Shown here piece by piece: positions 9,741 through 18,701 of a DNA stretch of 64,000 nt. Origin of the DNA: Solimonas flava DSM 18980. Its GTDB lineage: Bacteria; Pseudomonadota; Gammaproteobacteria; Nevskiales; Nevskiaceae. The stretch spans positions 132,530 to 196,529 of the forward strand of contig NZ_AUFV01000008.1 of assembly GCF_000426685.1 (NCBI RefSeq). The letters run 5' to 3'. The notes under the pieces were generated by a model. It made no database searches, was not told where the DNA came from, and saw nothing but the letters and a program-made list of their open reading frames with translations. The position numbers and the translations under genes were made by a program. The stretch's first letter is position 1; every line of letters begins with the position of its first letter.

Positions 9741-9815
9741 CCCTGAGCGATTCCGGGCGGATTTGCGCCTTCGGCGCCACCGTTGCCGGTGGTCTCTCGC
9801 GCGGTGCTGTTTGCG
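9741..9815 (-). repeat. Upstream duplicate of glycine aptamer I, lacking its 3' P1 strand
   Basis: An almost exact copy (about 70 nt) of aptamer I, from its 5' P1 strand through the P2 hairpin and core to CGCTCAGG. After that the sequence diverges to GTTCTCGGCC, so the 3' P1 strand is missing. It lies about 140 nt upstream of the working tandem riboswitch on the same strand. Its 5' P1 strand (CAGCACCGCGC) would pair without mismatch with the 3' P1 strand of the proximal aptamer I. Either a decaying duplication or part of an alternative fold. Confidence 0.75.
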
Positions 9816-9840
9816 ACTTGTTCGTTGCTGCCACGCTCCC

Positions 9841-9871
9841 GGCCGACGCCACCAGTACAGGTGGTCTCCGG
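9841..9871 (-). repeat. Degenerate third glycine-aptamer-like segment
   Basis: The minus strand reads GGAGACCACC, a short loop and GGTGGCGTCGG. This resembles the GAGAGACCACC and GGTGGCGCCG parts of the two neighbouring aptamer copies, but the rest of the core is lost. Likely a decayed remnant; a chance hairpin is possible. Confidence 0.35.
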
Positions 9872-10080
9872 GGGCGCGGAGTGCGCGCATGATAAGCGAG
9901 CCGGCCGGCCGCTGGCGAGTCGGACACGGGCGCGGGGGCGTCCGAGGCCGCTCACGTGAACTGGCACACGCCAGGCCTGCAGCTGTCAGGACAAATGCAG
10001 CTTGGTGCCAGCAGGCGTGGGCTATAGTCGTTTTTTGCTCGAACGGCCGGCTGCGCGTCAAACAATAATTCGGGGGAAGC

Positions 10081-11721
10081 ATGCTTTTGCGGATGGATCC
10101 GAAAGCCGCGGGCCTGGCGCTCGCGCTCGGCGGCGCGCTTGGGCCGGCACTGGCACAGGTCACGCCCGGTCAGGTTGGCGACACATTGAAGCGGCCCGAG
10201 CCGCTGAAGGCCGCGCCGCCGGCGCCGCAGATCGAGGCCCCGGCGAGCAGCGCGCGCACGGTCGCGCCCGGTGGGCCGACTGTCACCGTCAGCCGCTTCG
10301 AGTTCAGCGGCAATACCGTGTTCCCGGCGGCGGAACTGCAGGGCGTGATCGCCGCATACACGCAGCGCCCGCTGACGCTGCTGGAGCTGTACGAAGCCGC
10401 CGACCGCGTCACCGACTACTACGTGGCGCACGGCTACACGCTGGCGTCGGTGACGCTGCCGCCGCAGAAGATCAGCACCGGCACCGTGCAACTGCAGGTC
10501 AGCGAAGGCCGCATCGCGCACATCGACGCCGACCACAACACGCTCTATAGCGACGAGCAGATCCGCCGCTATTTCGAGGCGACGCCGCCGGGCAGCCTCT
10601 ACCGCGGTGACGACGTCGAGGACAGCCTGCGCCTGCTCAACACGCTGCCCGGCCTGCAGGCGCGCGCGGTGCTGCGGCCCGGCGCGCAATACGGCACCAC
10701 GGACCTCGTCGTGCGCGTCGAGGAAAAGCCAATCGAGGGCTCGATCAACGCCGACAATTTCGGCCGCAAGGACGTCGGCCGCTTCCGGGTCTCGGCGCTC
10801 GGCCAGTTCAACAACCCGTTCGGCGCCGAAGACCAGCTGACGCTGATCGCGATGCGCTCCGAGGATAGCCTGCTGACCTATGGTTACCTGGAGTACGGCC
10901 TGCCGCTGAACTTCGGTGGCACCCGCCTCAAGGTCTCGTACGGCGAAGCGGCGTTCGACGTCGTCGATGCGCCGATCGACGGCCGCAACCGCGCCGGCCG
11001 CCTGCTCGTCGAGCATCCGCTGCTGCGCGGCGGCGCGACCCAGCTCACGCTCAGCGGCGGCGTGTCACGCACGCTCGCCAACGCCGATTTCACCGGCGCG
11101 ACCTTCAACAGCACGGCGATCAACCTCGTCGAGTTCGGCGCGCAGCTGACGCACAGCTACCGCAACCTCGCGGTCACCCAGCTCAACACGACGATCCACA
11201 CCAACTTCGAGCGCCAGGACCGCGACGATCTGCTCGCCAACGGCAGCCGCGTCACGCACGGCAAGGAACTGCTGCGCTGGGAGCTCGACGTGCAGCACCT
11301 GCAACCGCTGCTCTGGCAGACGCAGCTGCTGGCGCGCGTCAACGGCGTCTACTCGCCGGACCCGCTGGTCGACACCGAGGCTTACTCGCTCGGCGGACCG
11401 AGCAGCGTGCGCGGCTATCCGGCCGGCGAGATCCGCGGCGATCGCGGCTACTTCGGCTCGCTGACGCTGCGCCGCCCGATCGGCTGGGCCGGCCTGCTGT
11501 GGGTGCCGCGCGTATTCATCGAGGCCGGCAGCACGTATCTGATCGACGCGCCGGCCGGCATCGACGCCAAGGAATCACTGAGCGCTACCGGCGTCGGCGC
11601 CGACCTCGCCTGGGATCGCGTCACGATCCGCGCCGACTGGGCCTTCCCGCTCGACAACCGCACGGTCAGCGACCAGCTCGACAGCAGCCGCGTGCTCGCG
11701 TCGCTGTCGGTCGCGTTCTGA
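10081..11721 (+). CDS. TpsB outer-membrane transporter (ShlB/FhaC family)
   Basis: Two-partner-secretion pore, 546 aa, that exports the TpsA protein encoded just downstream. After a signal sequence (to about residue 23, ALAQ) comes a Pro/Ala-rich linker, then POTRA domains (VSRFEFSGNTVFPAAEL near 75; VSEGRIAHIDADHN near 140) and a C-terminal beta-barrel ending in a terminal Phe (SLSVAF), as outer-membrane proteins do. The barrel motif DNFGRKDVGRFR near 225 is typical of the family. A purine-rich site (GGGGGAAG) precedes the ATG. A TATAGT at 10023-10028 may be the -10 of the operon, though a good -35 at normal spacing is not evident. Confidence 0.93.
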   Translation: MLLRMDPKAAGLALALGGALGPALAQVTPGQVGDTLKRPEPLKAAPPAPQIEAPASSARTVAPGGPTVTVSRFEFSGNTVFPAAELQGVIAAYTQRPLTLLELYEAADRVTDYYVAHGYTLASVTLPPQKISTGTVQLQVSEGRIAHIDADHNTLYSDEQIRRYFEATPPGSLYRGDDVEDSLRLLNTLPGLQARAVLRPGAQYGTTDLVVRVEEKPIEGSINADNFGRKDVGRFRVSALGQFNNPFGAEDQLTLIAMRSEDSLLTYGYLEYGLPLNFGGTRLKVSYGEAAFDVVDAPIDGRNRAGRLLVEHPLLRGGATQLTLSGGVSRTLANADFTGATFNSTAINLVEFGAQLTHSYRNLAVTQLNTTIHTNFERQDRDDLLANGSRVTHGKELLRWELDVQHLQPLLWQTQLLARVNGVYSPDPLVDTEAYSLGGPSSVRGYPAGEIRGDRGYFGSLTLRRPIGWAGLLWVPRVFIEAGSTYLIDAPAGIDAKESLSATGVGADLAWDRVTIRADWAFPLDNRTVSDQLDSSRVLASLSVAF

Positions 11722-11738
11722 GCTTCCGGAGTTTCGTC

Positions 11739-13424
11739 ATGACGCATTTCGCTAAGAATCACTTCGCCGCTGCCGTCGCCCTGCTGGCGCCGGCGCTGGC
11801 CGCCGCCAATCCGAGCGGCGGACAAGTCGTGTCCGGCACCGCCACGATCGGCGGCCAGACCGGCCGGATGGTCGTCACGCAGACCTCGAACAGCGCCATC
11901 GTCAACTGGCAGGACTTTTCGGTCGGCGCCGACGAATCGGTGCGCTTCGATCTGCCGAGCGCCTCGGCGGCGATCCTCAATCGCGTCACCGGCACCGCGG
12001 CCTCGAATATCGCCGGCAGCATCAGCTCGAACGGCCGCGTGTTCCTCGTCAATCCGAACGGCATCGTCTTCGGGCAGGGTGCGCAGATCAACGTCGGCTC
12101 GCTGATCGCGACCACGCTCGACATCAGCGACGCCGACTTCAACGCCGGCAGCTACAAGTTCCAGCAGGGCAGCGGCACGCCCGGCAGCATCGTCAACAAC
12201 GGCAGCATCGTCGCCGACGGCGGCAACGTCGTGCTGCTCGCCGATCAGGTCCACAACGGCGGCCTGATCCAGGCCAACTACGGCCGCGTCGCGCTGCACG
12301 CCGGCGCCTCGATGACGCTGTCGTTCGACGAACAGGGCCTCATCAATTACGAAGTCGCCGACAACGACGCGCTGCTCGCCGCGCGCTCGCAGAACGCCGG
12401 CGTCAGCAACAGCGGCGAGCTGCGCGCCGACGGCGGCACCGTCTACATGACGGCGGTCGTCGCGCGCTCGCTGATCAAGACCGTCGTCAACAACAGCGGC
12501 ACGATCTCGGCGACGCGCATGGAGTCCGGCGAGGACGGCGCGATCGTGCTGTACGGCGCCGGCGGCGACGTCGAGATCAGCGGCACGATCGATGGCGGCT
12601 ACGTCTACGTCGGCAGCAGCCACGACGTCGCCAAGACCGCCGGCGCGTCGCTGCAGCTCTACGCCGACGCGCTCAGCGTCACCGCCGGGGACTCGATCGC
12701 GCTGGCCTCGGACGGCACCGAAGGCAGCAATTCCTACCTCAGCATCGGCAACGGCATCGCCATCGGCTACGACGCCGATCTGCTCGCGCAGATCGAAAGC
12801 TTCGCCGCCGCCCATCCGGATCTGCCGAACCTGATGCCGCGCAGCTACGGCCCGAATGCCGGCTTCGAGGCCGGCGGCAGCGTCGCCCTCGGCGACGTCT
12901 ACCTCGGCGGCGGCTATCTGTACGTGCGCGCCACCTCGGTCAGCGCGCAGAACATCGCGACCGAAGGCAGCTTCTTCTACAACTACCGCCCGACCGGCGA
13001 TACCAGCAACATCGATCTGGTGCAGAGCCTCAATCTGCCGATCTCGGCTTCGTCGGTGACGCTCGCCTACGGCGGCGGCGGCTACTCCGGCGACATCAAC
13101 ATCAGCGGCCTGCAGGCCCAGACGCTGACCGCCAGCGGCGATGCGGCGAACTATCTGTTCATGACCAACGGCAAGGTCAACGGCGCCGGGCAGCTGAGCA
13201 CCAGCGGCGTGGTCGCCGTGCTCGCCGGCACCGCCGGCCCCGGTCCCGATCCCGGCACGCCGGGCGAACCGACGCCCGAGGACGAGGCGACCGCCGCGAC
13301 CATCGCCACCGTCACCACCGGACTCGCCCAGACCGTGACCGTGCACGATCTGCAGCCGGCGCTGCCGCCGGGCAGCGAACCGGCGCTGGTCAGCGAAGCG
13401 CCGATGGCGACGCAATGCCAGTGA
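11739..13424 (+). CDS. TpsA-type secreted exoprotein, filamentous-hemagglutinin N-terminal domain
   Basis: 561-aa substrate of the adjacent TpsB. A signal peptide (to about residue 22, ALAAANP) is followed by a TPS/haemagglutination-activity domain with NWQDFSVGADESVRF near 57 and the hallmark NPNGIVFG near 105, then beta-helix-like repeats. The C-terminal part contains a Pro/Gly linker (PGPGPDPGTPGEP) and ends ATQCQ. This is very short for a TpsA, which is often above 1,000 aa. Its only cysteine is the penultimate residue. The start lies 18 nt after the tpsB stop, with CCGGAG in between. Confidence 0.92.
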   Translation: MTHFAKNHFAAAVALLAPALAAANPSGGQVVSGTATIGGQTGRMVVTQTSNSAIVNWQDFSVGADESVRFDLPSASAAILNRVTGTAASNIAGSISSNGRVFLVNPNGIVFGQGAQINVGSLIATTLDISDADFNAGSYKFQQGSGTPGSIVNNGSIVADGGNVVLLADQVHNGGLIQANYGRVALHAGASMTLSFDEQGLINYEVADNDALLAARSQNAGVSNSGELRADGGTVYMTAVVARSLIKTVVNNSGTISATRMESGEDGAIVLYGAGGDVEISGTIDGGYVYVGSSHDVAKTAGASLQLYADALSVTAGDSIALASDGTEGSNSYLSIGNGIAIGYDADLLAQIESFAAAHPDLPNLMPRSYGPNAGFEAGGSVALGDVYLGGGYLYVRATSVSAQNIATEGSFFYNYRPTGDTSNIDLVQSLNLPISASSVTLAYGGGGYSGDINISGLQAQTLTASGDAANYLFMTNGKVNGAGQLSTSGVVAVLAGTAGPGPDPGTPGEPTPEDEATAATIATVTTGLAQTVTVHDLQPALPPGSEPALVSEAPMATQCQ

Positions 13425-13441
13425 GCCCGACGAGAACCGCC

Positions 13442-14281
13442 ATGCGCTACTTCCCTGCCCTGCTCGCCGCCTGCGCGCTCGCCTGGCTCGTGCCCGCGAT
13501 CGCCGCCGCACCGTCGTCGCCGCCCGCCGAGAACACCGCGCCGGCCGCCGGCGAAATCGTCCTGCTGACCGGCCACGGCACCGCGCTCAGCCCCGACAGC
13601 GGACGCGTCCGCGACCTCGCCAAGGGCGACAAGGTCTATGCCGGCGACGTCCTCAACGCCGGCCCCAACAGCTACATCAACGTGCGTTTCAGCGACGGCG
13701 CATTCGTGCTGCTGCGGCCGAACTCGCGCTTGGCGATCGAGGCCTACGCCTATGCCGGCCCGGCGCCGGACGCCGCGACGAAGCCGGACACCCCGCCCGC
13801 CGCCGCGACGCCGGCGCCGGCGGCCGCGCAGCCGGCGACCCCGGCGACGACCGCACCGCCGCCGAGCGGCGGCCTGCAGCGCGCGTTCCTGCGCCTGCTC
13901 AAGGGCGGCTTGCGCACGGTGTCGGGCCTGATCGGCAAGGCCGATCCGGAGGAATACCGGGTGACGACGCCGGTCGCCACGATCGGCATCCGCGGCACCG
14001 ACTACTACGCCTATCTCTGCGATCTCGCCTGTGCCAGCGATCCGATCATCGTGCAGAGCCTCGAACTGCTGCATCTCGAACAGGGCATGGCGCTCGGCGC
14101 GACGCTGAACGGCGTGCTCGCCGGCAGCATCGCCGTCACCAACGCCGCCGGGCATACCGAAATCCTCGGCAGCGGCCAGTACCTGCTGACGCTGAACGAC
14201 GGCCGTCAGATCCGCCTGCCGGAAGAACCGCGCTTCCTGCGCGTCACGCCGTTCCCGAATCCGCAGACGATGTGCCCGTAA
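13442..14281 (+). CDS. FecR-domain exported protein of the TPS operon
   Basis: 279-aa protein with a signal peptide (MRYFPALLAACALAWLVPA, cleaved near AIAAAP). A FecR-like domain follows: GEIVLLTGHGTALSP, LAKGDKVYAGDVLNAG and FVLLRPNSRLAIEAY, interrupted by a Pro/Ala-rich stretch, then EEYRVTTPVATIGIRGTDYYAY. It ends TMCP, again with a penultimate Cys. The start is placed at the ATG preceding the signal peptide; an in-frame ATG 27 nt earlier would overlap tpsA. FecR domains are usually periplasmic signal sensors, but this family also occurs in TPS-type operons. The exact role here is unknown. Confidence 0.85.
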   Translation: MRYFPALLAACALAWLVPAIAAAPSSPPAENTAPAAGEIVLLTGHGTALSPDSGRVRDLAKGDKVYAGDVLNAGPNSYINVRFSDGAFVLLRPNSRLAIEAYAYAGPAPDAATKPDTPPAAATPAPAAAQPATPATTAPPPSGGLQRAFLRLLKGGLRTVSGLIGKADPEEYRVTTPVATIGIRGTDYYAYLCDLACASDPIIVQSLELLHLEQGMALGATLNGVLAGSIAVTNAAGHTEILGSGQYLLTLNDGRQIRLPEEPRFLRVTPFPNPQTMCP

Positions 14282-14301
14282 GCCCGTCGACGGCACGAAC
14301 C

Positions 14302-14342
14302 GGCCGCGACCGTCGTGGACGCACGAGGGTCGCGGCCTTTTT
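14302..14342 (+). terminator. Intrinsic terminator of the TPS operon
   Basis: Perfect 10-bp stem GGCCGCGACC / GGTCGCGGCC with a 16-nt loop, followed by TTTTT. It lies 21 nt after the FecR-gene stop and faces the convergent ubiquinone hydroxylase gene. Confidence 0.92.
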
Positions 14343-14393
14343 CGTCTCGGGAACTGCCTTCGCGACCGGCGTCCGGCCACAGCCGGCGGCGCC

Positions 14394-15563
14394 TCAGGCG
14401 CCGATCGCGCGGCGCACCAGTTCGCGCCGCAGCGGCGCGACGGCGTTGACGGCGGCCAGACCGGCGTCGCGCAGGCGGCCGGCGCCCGGCACGCGGAACG
14501 CGCGATACAGCCCGTCGGTCACCGCCAGCATGTCGAGCACGTCGGCGCGACGCGCGCGCTCGTAGCGCTTCAGCACGCGCGGCGCCGCCCAGTCGCGACT
14601 CTCGGCGCGCGCCGCGGCGATCGTGTCGAGCAGCACGGCGACGTCGCCGAAGCCGAGATTGACGCCCTGCCCGGCGAGCGGATGGACGACGTGCGCGGCG
14701 TCGCCGACCAGCACCGCGCACCCGGCGACGTAACGTTCGGCGTGCTGCAGCGCCAGCGGGAACTGCACGCGCCGCGTGCAGCCGGTGATGGCGCCGAGCA
14801 CGTGCTGGCTGGCCTCGCCGAGGGCGCGGCAGAACGACTCGTCGTCGAGCGCGAGCAGCGCCTCGGCCGCGGTCGACGACCAGACGATCGACGAGCGCCC
14901 GTCGGCGAGCGGCAGCAGCGCCAGCGGTCCGGTCGGCAGGAAACGCTGCCAGGCGGTCTGCCGGTGCGGCCGCTCGGTACGCACATGGCAGACCACCGCG
15001 GTCTGCTCGTACTGCGCGCTGAGCGCCTCGATGCCGAGCGCCGCGCGCAGACGCGATTCGCGCCCTTCGGCGATGACCAGCAGGCGCGTGCGCAGGGTGC
15101 CGCCATCGTCGAGCCGCAGTTCGGCGCCGGCGTCATCGCTCGCCACCGCCGCGACCTGCACGCCGGCGCGCGCGACGCCCGCCGGCAGATGCCGCCACAG
15201 CACGTCGGCGAGCAGACCGCTCTCGACGATATGGCCCAGCGCCGGCACGCGGGCGTCGCCGGCGTCGAAACGCAGGGCGCGTTCCGCTTCGCTCTCCCAG
15301 ACCTGCATGCGCTGGTACGGCGAGCTGCGCACGGCTTGCACCTCCGGCCACACGCCGAGACGTTCGAGCAGGGCCACGCAGGACGGCGCCAGCGCGTAGA
15401 CGCGCAGGTCGTAGTCGTCGCCGGCATCGAGCACGCGCGGCGTCGGACCGCCGCGCTCGAGCAGCTGCACGGTCAGGCCCTGCTGCGCGAAACCGAGCGC
15501 GGCCGCGGCGCCGACCAGGCCGCCGCCGACGACGGCGACGTCGCACTGCGCGATCGCGCTCAT
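14394..15563 (-). CDS. UbiH/UbiF/UbiI-family FAD-dependent hydroxylase
   Basis: Flavin monooxygenase of 389 aa, expected to hydroxylate the ring of a ubiquinone precursor. It has the N-terminal FAD site CDVAVVGGGLVGAAAALG near residue 8, the middle segment LLVIAEGRESRLR near 160 and the second FAD motif VLVGDAAHVVHPLAGQGVNL near 285. It directly follows ubiH with an ATGA overlap, like E. coli ubiH-ubiI, so UbiI is the likeliest equivalent, but the ring position cannot be read from sequence. The start at 15563 was chosen over a longer frame running into ubiH. Confidence 0.9.
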   Translation of the reverse strand: MSAIAQCDVAVVGGGLVGAAAALGFAQQGLTVQLLERGGPTPRVLDAGDDYDLRVYALAPSCVALLERLGVWPEVQAVRSSPYQRMQVWESEAERALRFDAGDARVPALGHIVESGLLADVLWRHLPAGVARAGVQVAAVASDDAGAELRLDDGGTLRTRLLVIAEGRESRLRAALGIEALSAQYEQTAVVCHVRTERPHRQTAWQRFLPTGPLALLPLADGRSSIVWSSTAAEALLALDDESFCRALGEASQHVLGAITGCTRRVQFPLALQHAERYVAGCAVLVGDAAHVVHPLAGQGVNLGFGDVAVLLDTIAAARAESRDWAAPRVLKRYERARRADVLDMLAVTDGLYRAFRVPGAGRLRDAGLAAVNAVAPLRRELVRRAIGA

Positions 15564-16792
15564 CAGCCGCCCCGCGCCAGGCGCGGCGTGTCGCCGCCGA
15601 AGCCGAGGTTCTGCCACATCACCGCCTGCTTCAGCGGCGGCGCCAGATCGAGCGCGAGCAGGCCGAGATGGCGCAGGCCGCGCAGGCCCGGCACGCGGTT
15701 CGAGAACAGGCGCACCAGATGGTCGGTGAAGCCGGCGACACGCTCGCGATCGCGCGCACGGCGCGCGGCGTAATCGTCGAGCACGGCGGCCACGCCCGGA
15801 TCGGCGCCGGCCGCGTCGAGCACTTCGATCACGGTGGCGACATCGCGCAGGCCGAGATTGAAACCCTGCGCCGCGACCGGATGCAGCGACTGCGCGGCGT
15901 TGCCGACGAACAGCACCCGCGATGCCCGCAGCGCGTCGCTGAGCACGCGCGCCAGCGGATGCGCCTGGCGGCGGCCGAGTTCGACGAAGCGGCCGAGGCG
16001 TTCGCCGAAGCAGGCTTCGGCGGCGGTGATGAATTCGGCGTCGCCGGCGGCGAGCCGCGCGGCGACCGCCGCCGCCGGCGTGGTCCAGACCAGCGAGCAG
16101 GTGTGCGCGTCACGCGTCTTCGGCAGCAGCGCGATCGGCCCTTCCGGCGTGAAGCGCTCGTAGGCGCAGCCGCCGTGCGGCCGCGTCGTGCGCACGGCGG
16201 TGACGATCGCCGACTGCTCGTAGTCGCGGCGCGCGCTGCCGATGCCGAGCAGCTCGCGCACGCGCGAGCCGGCGCCGTCGGCGGCGATGACCAGCCGCGC
16301 GCGCAGGCGCTCACCGTCGGCGAGCTGCAGCGTCGCACCCTCGTCATCGCGCTGCAGGGCCTGCAGCTGCGCCGGACAGTAGAGCGCCGTCGTGCCGAGC
16401 GCCTGCAGCAGGCGCTGCCACAGCGCCTGGCCGATCGCACGCAGCGGCACGTTGTAGCCGAGCGCGTCGAGGCCGGCCTCGGCGGCGCTGAAGCGGGCGA
16501 CGCCGAAACGGCCCTGCTCGGAGATGTGCGTCGAGGTGATCGGCGCCGCCTCGGGCGCCAGCGCGTCCCAGACGCCGAGCGCGGCGAAGATCTGCTGGCT
16601 GGCGTGATTGAGCGCGATGCAGCGCTCGTCCCAGCTCTGCGCCGTCGCCGGCGGCGGCGCCGCCTCGATCAGCGCGACGCGGCGCCCGCCCGGCGCGAGG
16701 CCGACGGCGAGGCTGGCGCCGACCAGACCGCCGCCGACGATCGCGACATCGAATGCCGGCAGCGTCGCCGCTTCGTCCGTCACCGCGCTCAC
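15563..16792 (-). CDS. ubiH: 2-octaprenyl-6-methoxyphenyl hydroxylase
   Basis: FAD-dependent hydroxylase of ubiquinone synthesis, 409 aa. It shows FDVAIVGGGLVGASLAVGL near residue 14, DERCIALNHASQQIF near 55, LVIAADGAGSRVRELLG near 165 and VLFVGNAAQSLHPVAAQGF near 300. The start is GTG and overlaps the pepP stop (GTGA). The ygfB-pepP-ubiH-second-hydroxylase order matches the enterobacterial operon. It is paralogous to the next gene. Confidence 0.92.
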   Translation of the reverse strand: MSAVTDEAATLPAFDVAIVGGGLVGASLAVGLAPGGRRVALIEAAPPPATAQSWDERCIALNHASQQIFAALGVWDALAPEAAPITSTHISEQGRFGVARFSAAEAGLDALGYNVPLRAIGQALWQRLLQALGTTALYCPAQLQALQRDDEGATLQLADGERLRARLVIAADGAGSRVRELLGIGSARRDYEQSAIVTAVRTTRPHGGCAYERFTPEGPIALLPKTRDAHTCSLVWTTPAAAVAARLAAGDAEFITAAEACFGERLGRFVELGRRQAHPLARVLSDALRASRVLFVGNAAQSLHPVAAQGFNLGLRDVATVIEVLDAAGADPGVAAVLDDYAARRARDRERVAGFTDHLVRLFSNRVPGLRGLRHLGLLALDLAPPLKQAVMWQNLGFGGDTPRLARGG

Positions 16793-18120
16793 GCCGCCAT
16801 CAGCTTTTCGATTTCAGCGACGGCTTTCGGCACGCCGCCGGTCAGCACGCGCGGACCGTCGTCGGTCACCACCACATCGTCCTCGATGCGGATGCCGATG
16901 CCCCAGTAGCGCTCGTCGACGCCCTCGCTGCCGGGGGCGATGTAGAGCCCGGGTTCGACCGTCATCACCATGCCGGCCTCGAAGCGGCGGTACTCGCCGT
17001 CGATCCGGTAGCGACCGACGTCGTGCACGTCCATGCCGAGCCAGTGGCCGGTGCCGTGCATGTAGAAGCGGCGCTGCCGGCCGGCCTTGATGAGGTCCTT
17101 GACGCTGCCCTTGAGCAGACCGAGATCGACCAGGCCTTCGGTGAGGATGCGCGTCGCCACCTCGTGCGGCTTGCCGACCGACTCGCCGACTTTCAGCGTC
17201 TTGATCGCCGCCTCGTTGGCGGCCAGCACGATCTCGTAGACCTCCCGCTGCGCCTGGCTGAAGCGGCCGCCGACCGGAAAGCTGCGCGTGATGTCGGCGG
17301 TGTAGCCGTCGAGTTCGCCGCCGGCGTCGATCAGCAGCAGCTCGCCGTCGCGCAGCACGTCGTCGTTCTCGACGTAATGCAGGATGCAGGCGTTGGCGCC
17401 GCCGCCGACGATCGAGCCGTAGCCCGGCTGCATGCCGTGGCGCAGGAAGTGCGCCTCGATCTCGGCGCCGACCTGCCATTCGCGCAGGCCCGGCCGCGCC
17501 GCGCGCATCGCCAGGACGTGCGCCTCGGCGCTGATGCGGCAGGCCTCGGCCAGGGTCTTCAGTTCGCTCGCCGACTTGTGCAGGCGCATCTCGTGCAGGC
17601 TGGTTTCGAGCGCGACGAAATCGGTCGGCGCCATCGCGCCGCGGCGCGACACCTCACGGATCTCGCGCACGCAGGCGGCGATCTTCGGGTCCCATTCGGC
17701 GTGCTCGCCCATCGTGTAGTGCACGCGCGAACGGCCGCCGAGCAGCTGCGGCAGCTGCTCCTCGAATTCCTCGATGGTGAACGCTTCGTCGACCTCGTAG
17801 TCGCGCACCGCGCCCTCGGGCCCGGCGCGGCGGCCGTCCCAGATCTCGCGGTCCGGATCGCGCGAGCGCACGAACAGCACGTACTCGGCCTTGTGGCCGT
17901 CGATCCTGCGGCCCGGCACCAGCACCAGCACGGCGTCCGGTTCGGGAAAGCCGCTCAGGTACATGAAGTCGCTGTCCTGGCGGAAGCGGTAATGCGTGTC
18001 GCGGGCGCGGATCACCTCGCGCGCCGAGGGGATGATGGCGACGCCGTCGCGACCGATGCGCTTCATCAGCGCGGCACGGCGGCGGGCGTATTCCTTCAGG
18101 GCTGCGGCGTTCGGTTTCAT
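16789..18120 (-). CDS. pepP: Xaa-Pro aminopeptidase
   Basis: Dimetal aminopeptidase P that removes an N-terminal residue before proline, 443 aa. The N-terminal domain contains HYRFRQDSDFMYLSGFPEPD near residue 43. The pita-bread catalytic domain shows the metal ligands in LLIDAGGELDGYTADITRSF near 260, GTGHWLGMDVHDVG near 355, VEPGLYIAPG near 388 and GIRIEDDVVV near 410. It starts 7 nt after the ygfB stop and overlaps ubiH by 4 nt, so it belongs to the ubiquinone operon. Confidence 0.96.
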   Translation of the reverse strand: MKPNAAALKEYARRRAALMKRIGRDGVAIIPSAREVIRARDTHYRFRQDSDFMYLSGFPEPDAVLVLVPGRRIDGHKAEYVLFVRSRDPDREIWDGRRAGPEGAVRDYEVDEAFTIEEFEEQLPQLLGGRSRVHYTMGEHAEWDPKIAACVREIREVSRRGAMAPTDFVALETSLHEMRLHKSASELKTLAEACRISAEAHVLAMRAARPGLREWQVGAEIEAHFLRHGMQPGYGSIVGGGANACILHYVENDDVLRDGELLLIDAGGELDGYTADITRSFPVGGRFSQAQREVYEIVLAANEAAIKTLKVGESVGKPHEVATRILTEGLVDLGLLKGSVKDLIKAGRQRRFYMHGTGHWLGMDVHDVGRYRIDGEYRRFEAGMVMTVEPGLYIAPGSEGVDERYWGIGIRIEDDVVVTDDGPRVLTGGVPKAVAEIEKLMAA

Positions 18121-18127
18121 GGCGGGT

Positions 18128-18694
18128 TCAGTGCAGGTGCTGCGACTGTGCGGGATCGAGCGTCGGCCGCGGGTGCAGCTCCATGTACAGCAGCTGCGCG
18201 CCGACGCGCACGTACTCGACGAGCTCGGCGTAGGCGGTTTCCTCGATGTCGGGGTCGTCTTCCTCGCCGACGGCGGCCTGCGTGAACTCGGTGAGGTCGC
18301 GCACGATTTCGCGCGCATCCTCGGTGAGCCGCTCGAGATCGAGGCCCGGACGGCTGGCGAAGCCGTACAGGAAGCCTTCGCACCAGCTGACCAGCGCGCG
18401 CACGCGCGGCACCAGCGCGACCTCGTCGTCGGGCAGCAGCAGGTCGAACGCCATCTCGCTGTCCTGCAGCGCTTCGACCGTTTCGCGGCGCAGCTCGACC
18501 AGCGCGCGGCGCGTTTCGGCATCGTTCGGAGCCGCCTGCTCGTCGTGCTCGATCAGGCGCAGCAGGTCGATCTCGTCGGGCTTGGTGACGCACAGCGCAC
18601 CGCACAGCGCGCCGTGGTATTCGGAAGCGTCTTCGCCGTGCCCGATGCGCGCGAGCGTAGCGGACAGGCGTTCGTAGGCAGAGGAATCGGACAT
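18128..18694 (-). CDS. ygfB: UPF0149 / YgfB family protein
   Basis: 188-aa cytoplasmic protein of the YgfB/YecA family, with DASEYHGALCGALCV near residue 25, a central helical region and FLYGFASRPGLDL near 112. The molecular function is not established by sequence; it is a constant neighbour of pepP and the ubiquinone hydroxylases. It appears to be the first gene of the operon. The ATG at 18694 is preceded by TATAAT with a 7-nt gap and no Shine-Dalgarno. A second in-frame ATG at 18703 lies partly inside that TATAAT and is less likely. Confidence 0.88.
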   Translation of the reverse strand: MSDSSAYERLSATLARIGHGEDASEYHGALCGALCVTKPDEIDLLRLIEHDEQAAPNDAETRRALVELRRETVEALQDSEMAFDLLLPDDEVALVPRVRALVSWCEGFLYGFASRPGLDLERLTEDAREIVRDLTEFTQAAVGEEDDPDIEETAYAELVEYVRVGAQLLYMELHPRPTLDPAQSQHLH

Positions 18695-18701
18695 GGCGCG
18701 C

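Noticed and set aside
9153-10163. Long minus-strand open frames covering the gcvT leader
   Set aside because: They translate duplicated aptamer sequence, have no ribosome-binding site and arise because stop codons are rare in GC-rich DNA; the region is explained by riboswitch sequence.
11448-13511. 687-codon antisense open frame across the TPS operon
   Set aside because: Typical shadow of a GC-rich gene; Arg/Ala/Gly-biased composition, no start signals, while the plus strand encodes clear TpsB and TpsA domains.
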